DNA of 64,000 nt from Nymphaea colorata. Lineage: Eukaryota; Streptophyta; Magnoliopsida; Nymphaeales; Nymphaeaceae. This document shows, one piece after another, positions 1 through 12,450 of this stretch (its first letter is position 1; the number at the start of each line of letters is the position of its first letter). A model generated the notes under the pieces. That model was not told where the DNA came from, made no database searches, and was given only the letters and a program-made list of their open reading frames with translations. The stretch is from the NCBI RefSeq assembly GCF_008831285.2, contig NC_045142.1:26611876-26675875 (forward strand), read 5' to 3'. The position numbers and the translations under genes are program-made.

Positions 1-43
1 TATTATACGCGTTTTTTTTCAAAAAAACGCGTCTTTTGTTACA

Positions 44-1777
44 ATGGATGAAAGTAAACCCTCTTTCAATAGAGGAAATTTTATCGAGATATTGAAATCG
101 TTTGCAAAGATTAGTAACCAAATTGATAAAGTTGTATTGAAGAATGCTCCAGAGAATAACAAGCTGACATCTCCCGATATACAAAAAGATATTGCAAGAG
201 CATGTGCAATAGAAACTACAAATGCTATTATGAAGGAGCTTGGAGGTACTTTTTTTTCCTATTGCTTGATGATTCTCGAGATATATTGACTAAAAAACAA
301 ATGGCTATTATATTACGATTTGTTAATGAAGATAGTCAAGTAGTTGAGCGACTTTTTGCCTTTGTACATGTTTTTGAGACAAGTGTCATATCATTAAAAG
401 CAGCGGTAGAAAAAACATTTTGCAAGCATGGATTGAGCATAGTAAGTTTGCGTTGACAAGGTTATGATGAAGCAAGCAATATGAAAATAACATTTAATAG
501 ACTAAAGACTCTGACATTAAATGAGAATGAGTCTGCATATTATATTTATTGTTTTGCACATCAACTCCAATTGGCACTAGTTGTTGTTGCTGAACATCAT
601 CCAATAACTGGGCTCTTTTTTGGAATATTATCTAGATTGTCAAAATTTTTCTCTACTTCTTGCAAAAGGACTGAGCTTATTCAGGAAGCAGAATGCATAA
701 GAATTGATGAAGCACTTGAGTTAAGTGAACTTCAAATAGGACGAGAACTAAATCAAGACATGAGTCTCAAACGACCTGGTGATACTCGTTGGAGTTCTCA
801 TTATAATGCTTTAGTCAATTTAGTCAACATGTATCCTTCTATGATTAAGGCATTAGATTTTATTGCCGAAAATATAAGTAAAGGAAAATAGGAGGCACTT
901 GAATTGATACATACATTGCAAAATTTTGAATTTATATTTGGCTTGCATTTGATGTATAAAGTTTTATGGATAATTGACACACTTTCACAAGCAATTCAAT
1001 GAAAAGATCAAGATATTGTAAATGCTATGAATTTAGTTATTGTATCAAAAACATGCCTTCAAGATTTGAGAGATAATGGTTGGGACTCTTTTATGAGTGA
1101 AATTTCTATATTTTGCAATAAATTTGATATATCTGACTATCTATGCCTAGTTCAGAGATCTATACACTTCAAAAACAACCCAGACATATACATGAAAGGA
1201 TTACATTTTTTTTATCATTATCGTGTTGAAGTATTTTATGTTGTTATTGATATGCAACTTCAAGAGTTGAACAATCGTTTCAATGAGGCAAATACAAAGT
1301 TTCTTCTTTCAGTGGTATGTTTAAGTCGAAATAATAACGTTTATGCTTTTGACAAACATAAGTTGATTCGTCTTGCCGAGTTCTATCCTAAAGACTTCAA
1401 TGGAGCAGACTTCTATAGACTTGAAAGTCAATTAGATGTGTATGTTGAAGACATGAAAACCACTTAAGAGTTTTCAAATTTGCAATCTTTGACTGAGCTA
1501 TCTGAAATGATGGTAACAACTGGAAAACACATAACATTTCCTCTGGTGTATTTGTTAATTAAATTGGGCACTAACTTTACCAATTGCAACTGCAAGTGTT
1601 GAGAGAGCATTTTCAACGATGAACATTATCAAAACTGGGCTTGGTAACAAGATGGGAGATGAATAGGTTAATGATGTTTTAGACACTTGCATTGAGAGAA
1701 ACACATTTAACAGTATCAATGATGAAGAAATCATGCATCGTTTTCAAAATATGAAAGACAGACGAGGCTACATGTAA
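44..1777 (+). pseudogene. hAT transposase pseudogene (ZMYM1-like, with C-terminal dimerisation region)
   Basis: The family cuts and pastes hAT DNA transposons. Reading frames join into one degraded protein: an N-terminal part (44-~250) with a conserved SPDIQKDI-type segment, a middle part with DDSRD and CFAHQLQL motifs (~250-891), a central part (about 1000-1467), and a C-terminal hAT dimerisation motif (TASVERAFSTM, about 1590-1630) ending at the stop at 1775-1777. Breaks seen: a frameshift in the T-run near 250, in-frame stops at 454-456, 889-891, near 1000 and at 1465-1467, another frameshift near 1570, and a stop near 1664. It cannot make a functional transposase. A 26-bp palindrome lies just upstream (7-32). 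Confidence 0.88.
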
Positions 1778-1818
1778 TTTTGTTCATTACTACAGTTTTT
1801 TGACTTGCTTTTGAGGCC

Positions 1819-2008
1819 AATTCTAAATTTGTTTACAACTACAGTCATTTGATGTATTTTTTTATGCTAATTGTAAATTTGTTCATAACTATAGTCATTT
1901 AATTGACTTTTTTGATGTCATTGGCCAATTGTAATTTTGTCCATAACTATAATATGATTTGATTGTTGGGACCAATTGTAAGTTTGTTCATGACTATGAT
2001 TATTTTGT
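1819..2008. repeat. Degenerate ~50-bp tandem repeat in hAT 3' region
   Basis: Four diverged copies of a unit of the form AATTgTAAaTTTGTtCAtAACTAtagt start near 1819, 1869, 1927 and 1974. The repeat lies between the transposase stop and the presumed transposon end, so it is probably subterminal repeat material of the element. hAT transposases are known to bind subterminal repeats; that role is inferred here. Confidence 0.5.
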
Positions 2009-2102
2009 TTTATGTTTAAAATAACATATATTTTAATTTGAAAACATTTCCACATACTATGTACTAGTGCCCCACAGCCAAAAATTTTTGGCTCGGCCAC
2101 TG

Positions 2103-4140
2103 CCCGTAACCCGATTCTTGAAACCGCCCCATACACTATTTGTTAAGATACCTTGCATTAGCTACCACATGGGTACCTCATGCAGGTTCCCTCCTTCCAC
2201 AACCTCAAGTCATTTTTTTATTTCATATGGTACATGCATGTCTACACATACTATGACCACAATCGTACATTAAAAGACTTACATGTAACTCTTATGGCAA
2301 TCATAACTCATATGTCCAATATAAAAATGAATGAGCAAGGCTAAAAATGGAGGAGCATGAGTGTGCCAAAGCCTCCATCTCCATCTTGTACCTCTACTCA
2401 CAAAACTTGGAGCAGCGGTTGGCAGCAAATTTCCTGTCTTCTCAAAGTAATAATGCATTCAATAAGATTTACAAGCTTCCTTTCACCATGACCGGTAACC
2501 TATAACAGTGGCTGATATGTTTACGAAAGATTTCCCTTCTGGAAACTTAATTTTTGTCTCCATTTGACCAACTTGACGGAGATAGGGAATCCATTATTGC
2601 AGGAGATATTCGACATCTGCAATGGCTGCTTGTGAATTGATAAAGAAGAAAACTCTAGTTCTTTGATCTTTTAAAGAGTAAGCAGCAATAAGCACGGCAG
2701 ATGTTCTATCGATTGCTAGAAATAGATGTGGCTGAGTAACCAATAGAGACATAAGAATTACGACAGAGATTTCAATGACAGAAGTAATGAAGAAGATGAA
2801 GGACCAAAACGATGTAATAATATGTTGCAAATCCGATAATACAGAAGGATGAAAAGATCTATTAGGCTCAGCAAAAATCATTTTAAGAGGGCAAAGACGG
2901 CAATTACTAGAAAGAGAGATGCGCACCATAATTCAAAACCAGTTCATTTAATTAATCAGTGCAAGACAACCAAGAGACTGGAGCAGATGCAGAAAGAGAA
3001 GCTTCAATGAAGACTAAATTGGGACAAACAGAAAGATGAAAAGGATGGATTGGGGCATAATGGTGTAGGGAAAGAATCAGAGACTTACAAGACACACATT
3101 AGATTGAAATAATGCCCAAAGAACCAACTGAAGGATGAACTAGCCACAAAAAGCACACATTAGATTCGCACCATTAAAATTGTAAACGTGCAAGCAACAT
3201 CCACAAACTACACATTCATACGGTGGCAACTTGAAAAACGAAAACGATTTTACGTGAGATTTTTAATCTTAAGTCGTATTGGCTTGCTTGTACCAGAAGA
3301 ATCCGGTCAAGATATCTTAGGCTTGTTGGTGAAGCCTGCGAGTGTCCTAATTGTGTGGAGCCCAAGCCCTATTTTCATTACCAAAACTAGTTAGTGGGTA
3401 GAAAAGCACGACTCAGGAAAACAGAGGATGCAGTGGAGGCTGAAATCGTTGAGATCTATTGTTGCTTACTCACCAGAGATTGATGCAAATGTCAATAGGA
3501 GATAAGATCAAGCAACACGCCTCCATCCAGGAAGAGAGAAATAATCAAATGACCGCGGAGGAGGAGACACACGTACGAAGGAGGAGAGGAACCAAAATCC
3601 GCTGGAAAGGCCGATAGAGATGGAAGTTGGGCAAAGCAACTCGCTGTTGAGAGGAGACGAAGGTCATAAAGGTTGATGGAGATGAACGCTGCCGGAGAAG
3701 ATGAAGCGCTGAAAAAAGATGAAACCTAAACATAAGAATTCGAATCGACAAGCTCGACGAGAAATCCATAAAATAAACCATTCACGGTTAAAATAAAGAG
3801 AATTGCAAAAACGATACACAATTAATTTTTCCCTGTCAAAACTCGCAAACAAGAAGAAATACAATTGGAAGGGCTTTTTACCCTCGATAACCATCAGAAA
3901 CCACAGATTAGTTGTAACCAAGATAGCCAACCAAGAAACCAACAAAACTAATAATGTTACTACTTCATCCAGAGATTCAACCATGATGCTCCGATGCCAG
4001 TGATCAGATGAAACTGAAAAAGGTAAGCAACTTACTGAAACAAACAGAAGCAAATAGGCAGAGCATTCTACAACGTGAAAGAATTAAAAGGAAATCAAGA
4101 AATGTCGATCGATTGATCTATAGATTACTTTTACCGAATG
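2103..4140. other. No recognised gene; AT-rich DNA with exon-like patches on the minus strand
   Basis: No protein family was recognised. On the minus strand there are open stretches of 111 codons (2594-2929) and 129 codons (3664-4053), but neither resembles anything known to me. A leftward transcription unit is possible: a TATA-like box lies near 4231, a pyrimidine-rich leader follows, and a GTGAGT-type donor appears near 3470 on the minus strand (CTG|GTGAGTAAGC). This could be a 5'-UTR with introns, a noncoding RNA or a decayed gene. Confidence 0.4.
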
Positions 4141-4227
4141 AAAGGGAGGGTTGCTTCTGAGAACTCTCCCTCGATCTCTTCCCCGGAAAATGAGCGGGAA
4201 GAGACTTGCAGTGTCCCGTCTTGTCCA

Positions 4228-4235
4228 TTTATATT
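4228..4235 (-). promoter_or_regulatory. Possible TATA box for a leftward transcript
   Basis: The minus strand reads AATATAAA within a GC-rich surround, followed about 30-60 bases downstream by a C/T-rich leader, as in plant core promoters. No recognised coding region lies downstream, so the call is tentative. Confidence 0.3.
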
Positions 4236-4408
4236 TCCCCGCGGGTTGCTCGATTACAAAACTACCCCTCGTTTTCAAATTTAAGACCGGGTTTCCGACA
4301 AATGAAAGTCGGTATGGACGCGGTTCCACTAATCCGAACCGAATGTAAATCAGAACTAGGGATCTCAAGATGTATCTTTAATTGTATCATTGTATGTTCA
4401 CATGCTTA

Positions 4409-4740
4409 GATTTGAATACGAACAAACAAAATTTATATCAGAGTCCGCATCCGAAATCGGATTTCACAATCTGAACTCGAGCTGGATCCATTTTTTACAT
4501 TCATAACTGAATCTATATATGAATCCAAAATCTGATTTCACAATCGATTGATTCAAGTTTTACATTCATATTGAGTCCTAAATCCAAATTCACAATTTGA
4601 ATGTGAATATAAAATTTGATTTCATAATATGAAATCCGATTTTACAATTTGAATCAAATTTAAATCTAATTTTTAGATTCATATCCAAATCTGAGTTTCC
4701 AACCGAATTGGACCAAATTTCAAAATATAAGAGCACTATA
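4409..4740. repeat. AT-rich imperfect repeats
   Basis: Variants of (a)aTCcgATTTcaCAATttGAA recur every 50-65 bases (for example near 4455, 4530, 4580 and 4640). A similar AT-rich texture with ATTCATAT words occurs near 41.1-41.5 kb. A (TA)n tract follows at 4789-4815. No coding potential seen. Origin unknown; likely decayed transposon or low-complexity DNA. Confidence 0.4.
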
Positions 4741-4815
4741 TACAATATTTTTATTTAAAACTAAATCTAATTTGAGTTCGAATATGATAATATATATATA
4801 TATATATATATATAT

Positions 4816-5851
4816 TAATCTCCAAATTCTATCAGTGAATATGTTTTAAGATTTCTTATATGAATAATTGCACTTGGGTCTAAATAACTTAGTTGTTCAC
4901 CTAGCACCTTAATTTTAATTTGTTTCCACTTATGCAACAAACTTGACATTCAAAAACTCGAATTGATTGGCGGGCGACGGCGACGACGTCTGGCGACCCA
5001 CGGTGATGTCCAGTGGTATCGGGCGGCAACCGGCGATAGACAAGTTTTCAGTTTTTGTTTTATTTTCGATATTAAAAGTTAGTGTTTCGTTGATTTGGGG
5101 GGTTTCATGTTATTGATTTGGGTTTTTTTTTTATTTAAAATATATTCTTTGAATGTGTAGCTTGTCATCGTTTTCATTGCTGCCATTTGTTTCAATTAAA
5201 CCTAGATTTGCAACGAGATGAAGAACGACATCATTGTAAAAATTAACAGGATTTCACGCAAGTACTTCCCAGCAAAAGAGAAGTCCATGTGAGAAGAAGT
5301 TGAAAACATTAGTTATGAGAACACAGTAAAAGGTTTGACTCTTTAGTCAAGCTTCTCCCAAGGAGAATCCCTCCAAAACAAACGATGAGCAGTTTTTGTT
5401 TGAGACTTTGTTATGACATTGAGATTGTAAGATTAAACTAGTAGATTTAGTTTAATGTATTTTTTTGTTTTATTATTTTTTTAAATATAAAATTAATTGT
5501 ATTTATTTATTTAAAAAATTAAAATTACCGTGTCCGCACCCGTATCTCTCTGTACCCATGTGACAGAAACCGTCGAAAGAGAAAAATGGAAGACCTCGAG
5601 CCTATGCCTGGTGCGGGTCAAGAGCCGTGAGCTGCGGTCGCACGAAAAAAAATCCTTCCTCCGTTCCCCTGTCGCATGGTCTATCAACGCCATTGTCACG
5701 TTTGACGGTGCGCCCGGAGCTGGTGGTGGATATAAGATGGGTCCTGCTTTCTTCTCATGCATCGTTCACTTGAACTCTGAAAGACTGCAAGCTCAGGCAA
5801 ACGGCGGCGGGTGCTACTGATGATTCGTTTTTTGGTCGGCGTCAAAAGGTG
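4816..5851. other. Upstream region of the Ppx/GppA gene
   Basis: AT-rich DNA with a short GC-rich patch near 4970-5035 and a more GC-rich stretch at about 5520-5850, the probable promoter and leader of the phosphatase gene. The short open frames on both strands here overlap each other and show no family signature. Confidence 0.35.
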
Positions 5852-8800
5852 ATGAACTCTCTGACTGTTATCAATGCAGATTCCGCAAAGCTTCTTGCTG
5901 CGGTGGACATGGGTACCAACTCTTTCAAGATGGTGGTCGTTAAAGCGGAGCCTGACGGCAAGTTCTTGCCCGTCCATCGTCATAAGGAGAGGGTTCGACT
6001 CGGCAATGCCGAAATCGGGCCTGAGTTGCAAAAGAGAACTATCAATTCCTTGAAGAACTTCTTGAAGATTGCTGGGCACCACGGGGCAGAAGTCAAGGTC
6101 GTGGCTACTTCGGCTGTAAGGGATGCCAAGAACAAGAGGGAGTTGTTGGTTAGAATAGAGCAGGAAACCGGTGTAGATGTCCGTGTGTTGTCTGGGGAGG
6201 AAGAAGCCCAGTTGACATATTTTGGGGTTCTTCAGTTTCTTCCTGTCTACGATAGAACTGTTTTAGTTGTAGATATCGGTGGCGGGTCCACTGAATTTTT
6301 AATTGGGAAACAGGGGAAGGCTTTTTTTGCCACTTCTCTTAAGCTCGGGCATGTTGTTCTAACGGAATTGTTTGTTAAGAATGGAGAAATCGAGAGTATG
6401 CGGCAATATATACGATCAACGATTGCAAAATCTGGATTGATAGAGAGAGTTGATGAAATTAAGTTTGAGATTGCGGTAGGTGCATCCGGGACTATTAGAT
6501 CGATCAGGAACGCTGTGAGGAAATCGGTTGCTGCTCCTGGGTGGGAGGGTTCGAGAAACTGGAGGTTCAGTGCGGTTGAATTGAGAGAGTTAGTGGAAAA
6601 GTTGTTGGTTTTGGGTGGTGACGGAATACAAACCAGCAATCCTGGATTCTCATGGAGAAGGTCCGAGTTCATTCTTGCTGGTTCACTTATCTTGTTGGAG
6701 ATATTTGAACTTCTTAAGATCGATGAGATGGAAGTTTCGGAGTTTGCACTCGGAGAAGGCGTCATTGCGGAGACCTTGGGGACAGCTTGTAAGAACTATG
6801 ATGTCAATGCTAATATCAGGTGGAATTCTGTCGCTCGATTAGCAACAAGAAGTTACGATAAAAAGCGGATGACACGTTCAGTGCAATCTGCAGAAATAGC
6901 AAAAGTAACTCCCTCTTTTTTTTTTTTAATTATGACTGTTGTGTTATGGTGCAACGCAACTTTGTAAGGCGTGCATTTCTACTGTTCATCATTGACAAAC
7001 CATATTGTAAGACATAACTGGATCAGGTAGTACGAGTGGAAGATTTTTTTTTTCTTAAAACAGATTCATATGATTTCAGACGATTGTATTATGTCATATC
7101 AGCAGGTCAGGTTAGGTTTGATTTGTAAGGATTGGAAGATTTCCTCGTAATAGCAAGTTGATAGAGTTGGCTGCATGAATTGGAGTAACTGTTAGTCTCA
7201 TTATTCAACCAAGCTACTCATCAAAGTGCTTAGTTGCTCGGCTAAGTCATCATTTACGCCGGGTCCAAATATCTAGCAATTTATTCATTTCAGGCGTTGA
7301 CAATCATCTTGCATTTCTATGTTTCCTTTGGCGATGGCTCGTATGCTCATGTAGCCTAATCACCATTTTGTCCCATTTATATTAATGACTTTTCCTGGAA
7401 ATGCTTCTGCTGTCACCTTGACATAATTGTTGCAGTATTCTCTAATTTAGTTTTTTAATGTTATTATTGCAACAAAATTTGAGTTTGTACCAATCAAGTC
7501 ATGGTGACCTTCCCTTATTAATTATTGTTAATGCTTACTATGCAGCAGTTAAAGGCTTCTCATTCCATTTTCTGGGTATCTTTGCTCTAGGAAATTTTTG
7601 AAGGTATGAGAAATTGCAGTCACATTCACAAAGTTGATTTGCTCCAGGATAAGAAGAATCTTGAATATCTAGAAGCTGCGGTCCTCCTTCATGCTACTGG
7701 ACTTCTTGTTGGACAGAAAGGCTATCATAGACATTCATACCACATTATAAAAGTACCTCTTTTGTTATAAATTCGTTTCTTTATCTTGTCAGTTCCATCA
7801 ATTTTTTCAGTGGTTCTGCATCCTATGTCTTGCTCTTTTATCTTCCACATTGTTTTTCTGCTGTATATGCCATTATCTTATGCATTTATTTACAGCACAC
7901 TTTTCAGTATATCTTTAAATATGCCTAGTGTTGGTAGTTTTGGCAACAACAACTTTCTTCTTTTTTTTTTCAGTGGTTCTGCATCATAGCTCTTGCTTTT
8001 TTGTCTTCTACATTGTTTTTCTGCGTATAAGCCATTATCCTATGCATTTGTTTACTGCACACTTTTCAGTATATCTTTGATTATGCCTAGTGTTGGTAGT
8101 TTTTGTTACAACAACTTTCTTTTTATGATCATAGGTTGTAATCATTTTAAATGTGTTTAATTGATGAATTCATCAAACTTGGAGCATTTGATTTAACATT
8201 GATTTGATACTTATGCTGTTTAGGTTTCATAAAAATGGCTATGATTTATTTGGTGAGATTTTGTTTTACCTCTATTGCAATGGTCTTTATTTGTCTATGT
8301 GATTGTGTTTTGCTGATGGTGATATTTGTTCTAATTTAGTGGGTCTTGTGAACTGCTCGTAGATTCATGCTTACCTCAGTTCTTGGTGGTAGTTTTTCTT
8401 GCTTATTTGTTGAAAATCTTAAACAATCTTAGACATGACCAGCAGAATGAATGCAGTTTGATATGAAAGTATGGCAAAAATTTTTGTCTCAAATTGTCCC
8501 TTTTCCATCTTTAATATGTAACCTTTACCTCGTACAATTGATTAAGTGGTAGCCAGGCCGGGAGAACAAAAGAAGAACCATTCATTGATGTGGAAGGAAC
8601 ATGTCAGTACCCCACGTATTAGACACTTGATTTCCATTTACTTGCAAACTTAGTTCTTCTGATATGGTTAGATGTTGTGCATTATTGTTCTCATGCTGAT
8701 TCTATGCCAGAAGAATTGGTGATGACCACTGATTGTTGCTTCTGGAGGTCTTTAAGCTTAATCTTGGCAAATTTATCTCCTTGTTTTAATTTTGGTTTTC

Positions 8801-11171
8801 CTTATACTGTATTGCACTTCGTTATCCAATTTAGATTGCTAAGTGAAGTTTTTTCATGTCAATTTCACTCTCAACTATGTGCTATAAGCTTTGGTCATAT
8901 GTGTTTGTAGCAGAACATTATAAATAAGAAAGTACTGGTTCGACATTAAACGGAAATATTTTGGCACTTCATACATTAATCCTTCCTTCACTATCTTAGA
9001 TACGATGTGCATATTTCCATACTTGAAAGTGAGCATGTCTGAACCTGTATTCATGTGGCAATCCAGCACCAGGATTTATACATAAACTGGTAATATCACT
9101 AATTATATTTTCTGATTCCCCCAGAATTGTGATCATCTTCAAGGTTTTGATCCTATGGAGATAGAGGTACATTTCTGCATTTTGCATTAGTTGACAATTA
9201 TTACAGACTAGTTCTAAACTACTTACGCAATACTGCCTCTCGTTTTTTTCTTGGTGATGTAAAAAGAACGTATGGCTCTCTTATGAACTTGTTCAAAAGA
9301 TTCTGATTTTCATAAATTTTACAGATAATTGCTTCGGTAGTGAGGTATCACAGAAAATGGTTTCCAGGATTCAAAGATGTTAATGTCCATAGGCTTCCCA
9401 GGTCTGTTTTCCTTCTGTTTGTGTTGTGTGGTTCTCATATTTTATGACTTTGTTTTTTTATGGAAAGGTGAATTAGCTTTTGTTACTGCCAATAATACTT
9501 TGCAAACTTATGCTGTCACAGGACACCGTAAATTTTTAAAAAAATGAAAAAATAAGAGATAGTATGAAATGGAAAAAAGGGAGTAAGTTTGATGCTTTAA
9601 AGTAAAAGTAATGTTCAGATTTTAAAATGTTGTAATGTTGAAGATTCTGAAAATGTTGCAGGAATACTTAATATTTTGGATTTCAAAAATTTCAAAAATT
9701 CCTATTTTAAAATAATTGTGATCTCGAAATATGATCCCTGCTGGTAGCAACTGCTCACTTATCATGCCAGCTGATGTACCGCCACCTTTGGATCCTTATT
9801 TCCATGTAACTCGGACCCTTGGTGAAATCTCTGCAACTTTCCTGTTTTAATTCTCCATGCATTTGATCATCCGACATGACTTTGATTGTCATTATGATGG
9901 AATCTAAGTGTTGAAAACTTGAACCTATATATTTGACTTTTTTGTCCTTCTGATCTTCATTCAGCTCTCTCCAGGGCAAAGAATGTGAAGTATTCATACC
10001 ATTCAAGTGCTCTTTATGAGAATATCACACTGTTAGAACTTTGAAGCACACTTTTCTGAATTTATTTTATTGGTGCATTCCTTTCTTTTCTTTTTTTTAT
10101 GAGAATCAAGAGGACACAATTACCTAGCTTCTAATATCAATGGTTCCCGTAGGGTTAGGAGAGTGCTTGTTGATCATTTTTGTTGGCCTGATGTATTTGC
10201 TGATGAAGTAGGACTGCTGCATGTGCTGGATCTGGTTCGATGATTTTGTCAATTTCTAATGTACCAGATCTCATTCTTATCTGAACTCTAGTATATTTTC
10301 CTGCCCCGGATCCAGTCTGTTTGTAACCCAAATTTGGAATAGCATTGATATGAATGGCATTTTATCACAATGTCCAGATTAAGTTACTGAATCTGATAGG
10401 TATTTCCATCCCAGACAGGTGCAATGCAAGGTTAGAGCCCTTGCTGTTATGGCACGTGTTGCTATCGCCATTCAATGCTGTCAGTGCTTCAAAGATCTGG
10501 AAATAACTTGCACTGACGAGGGCTACAAGCTGGTAAGACTCCTGAGAAGTGAGCAATTGCAGTTCAGATCAAAATAACAACATCTCATTTTTTTATTCAA
10601 GAAAATGGATTAGTTTATAATTATTATTAAACTTGGTTCTCTTGTTCTATTTTGTATGATTTTCCTTTGTGTTTGTGAGAGAGGATGTCATGCTCAAAAA
10701 GTCACCTTTCGAATGTAATGCTTAAAAGTCACTTGGTTGAAATAGGCTATCTAGTTGCATGTGGTATTCAAATATCAGAACTGTACTAAATTGTGCCAGT
10801 TAACAAGTGCATTCATTTGTAAAAAGAAAAGAAGTAAATCAACCTTTACGTAAAGTTGAAGTTTATGGTTCCATTCATCTTATGGAATACATCTGGGGAT
10901 CTAAATGATTCCTATCAAATGCAAAATTTGTTTTGGAAACTTATTGGAGCCTATTATGGGAAACATAACGTTTGTCTCTGGCTCCATGGTATCACGTCTT
11001 GCTTATACTCAATTCTTATGGCTATGGCCTTCCCTTGGCATTAAATATTGTCATTAGGCAGCACTTGACTGGAACACATTAGGCTATTGGAACAGCCTTT
11101 CCGGGCACCCTCAGTTTTCTTTTCCTTTTGTTTTTTTATGCTATTCTCACAAGAACTGGATACTATCCTAC

Positions 11172-11211
<40 letters not shown>

Positions 11212-11767
11212 CCCGCAACCAAACATGGTTAAAGTTGCGAAGTTTGGCCAGCCTCGCCACTTTATTGCTGTCATAAGATCAACATAAATAGAAATCAATG
11301 AATCTCCGGTTCTTCAGATTGCCACATCATGAAACATGCATACCATCTAGGCATCTACATTTTGGAAGTCAAGGGTATCAATGGTTGTTGCCTTTTTATA
11401 TAAATTTGTGTTTCATGTAGTTGAGACCAGCCTACTCTTGTATCTTGGTGGCTATTTGGAGTAGGATCACACTGTTTTCCTCCACTTCTAAAAGTGTTTG
11501 CATAATCGTATGCAGGTTTTAAGAGTATCGATAGACCTAATTCAATCTCCCAGTTTGATGTCCGAAGTGCTTTCAACAGTTGAGAAGGATTTATGCCCAG
11601 AGTTGGAACTTTTCGGAGATGTAAGGTTACCTCAGTTGGAGTCCTAAGTGCTACCATATTCCTTGCTGATATGTCCTTTTCTCCGCAGGTCTTCAAACTT
11701 AAGATGGTGGTTACTGTCTCAGGTCTTCAAACTTAAGATGGTGGTTACTGTCTCTTGGAGTCTCTAG
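5852..11767 (+). CDS. Ppx/GppA-type phosphatase (exopolyphosphatase family), 7 exons
   Basis: The family hydrolyses terminal phosphates of polyphosphate or pppGpp using an actin-like ASKHA fold. Proposed exons: 5852-6904, 7591-7752, 9125-9166, 9325-9401, 10415-10532, 11516-11620 and 11723-11767, about 534 residues, near the family's usual length. All junctions are GT-AG and keep frame. Seen: DMGTNS at residues 19-24 (phosphate 1), DIGGGSTE at 141-148 (phosphate 2), and a GEGVIAE motif near 300. Later exons form the helical C-terminal part with LEYLEAAVLLHATGL and VVRYHRKWFPGF, matching an HD-like region. The start is the first ATG (5852); the codon three bases earlier is GTG. A 34-bp duplication doubles the final acceptor, so exon 7 could also be 11689-11736. 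Retention of the last intron would end the protein at 11647. Substrate and location in plants are not established by the sequence. Confidence 0.87.
7808..8125. repeat. 163-bp tandem duplication in intron 2 of the Ppx/GppA gene
   Basis: A unit beginning CAGTGGTTCTGCATC at 7808 recurs at 7971, and the copies stay alignable through CCTAGTGTTGGTAGTTTT to about 8125. The second copy carries small substitutions and indels. The unit is intronic, so the protein is not changed. Confidence 0.85.
11173..11210. repeat. (GT)n(GA)n microsatellite in the Ppx/GppA intron
   Basis: A run of GT dinucleotides is followed directly by a run of GA in the intron before exon 6. A short in-frame open stretch across it is a low-complexity artefact. 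Confidence 0.85.
11687..11754. repeat. 34-bp perfect tandem duplication spanning a splice acceptor
   Basis: Two identical 34-bp copies (11687-11720 and 11721-11754) each contain an AG acceptor followed by GTCTTCAAACTTAAG. It sits at the start of the last Ppx/GppA exon, so either AG can be used without losing frame at the junction. Confidence 0.92.
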
Positions 11768-12410
11768 CTAGCTGGAGGTTCTCCGTATTCTGGGCCTCGC
11801 AGGTAGTATTTTTTCTGTGAAGCAGTCAATGAAAGTATTCTTCGCATTGTTTGGAATGCACCCGCGACTGTGAAGAAGGCTCTGTTCTCCCCTGTGCATA
11901 AAGTTGAAGGCCATAGCTTCTTGTTCCCTTCTGGTTTTTTTTCGACTTTCTTGGTAATTTACTCGGGACACTGGGCGGAGGTACAATAAGCATGAGGCTG
12001 ATGACGATGGCCAGGAGATATTCATGCCTCTATATCGCATACTCCCTACTTCAATTTTCTATTCTTTCTCGAATCTTCATTAGCACAAGAAGTGTTAGGT
12101 TGCTTTTTGCTTTTCAGGAAACTGAATTCTGGTGCAGCCTTTCCTCTTGGTTTGATTACATAATAAATTGTCTGCTGCCATGTGCAGTCTTTCCTCACAA
12201 GCGGCTTTATGTCAGTTGTTTACACCTAAACGTCTGCAAAATGCAATGGAGAATGTGGAGATGACATCTCGGTTCCTATCTGGCTCGTAGCATCACACTG
12301 ACAGGGAAAGTCGTTTGAGGCATACAACAGGTTGGGAATCGGGTCAGAGGTGCACATTTCTATGGAGCATCAAGTGGCCTGCATTAATGATTTGTGGAAC
12401 AATATCTGGC

Positions 12411-12450
<40 letters not shown>

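Larger units (their letters stand above)
1..2102 (+). mobile_element. hAT transposon (Tip100/ZMYM1-like), decayed, left end outside window
   Basis: The coding remnant at 44-1777 matches the ZMYM1-like hAT transposases common in plants. The sequence ending at 2102 reads, on the minus strand, CAGTGGCCGAGCCAAAAA, which resembles the terminal inverted repeat known for Tip100-type hAT elements (CAGnGGCGGAGC). I therefore place the right terminus at about 2102. The left terminus and target duplication are not in the window. Between the transposase and the terminus lies AT-rich DNA with degenerate short repeats. The element looks old and immobile by itself. The family is secure from the protein; the exact right end is inferred from the terminal motif. 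Confidence 0.75.

Noticed and set aside
6247-6765. 172-codon minus-strand open frame
   Set aside because: It is antisense to exon 1 of the Ppx/GppA gene, whose sense frame carries clear motifs.
6905-6967. Continuation of the Ppx/GppA exon 1 frame to a 371-residue single-exon protein
   Set aside because: The extra residues come from a T-rich intron; a donor (AAA|GTAACT) and six further family-matching exons continue the protein.
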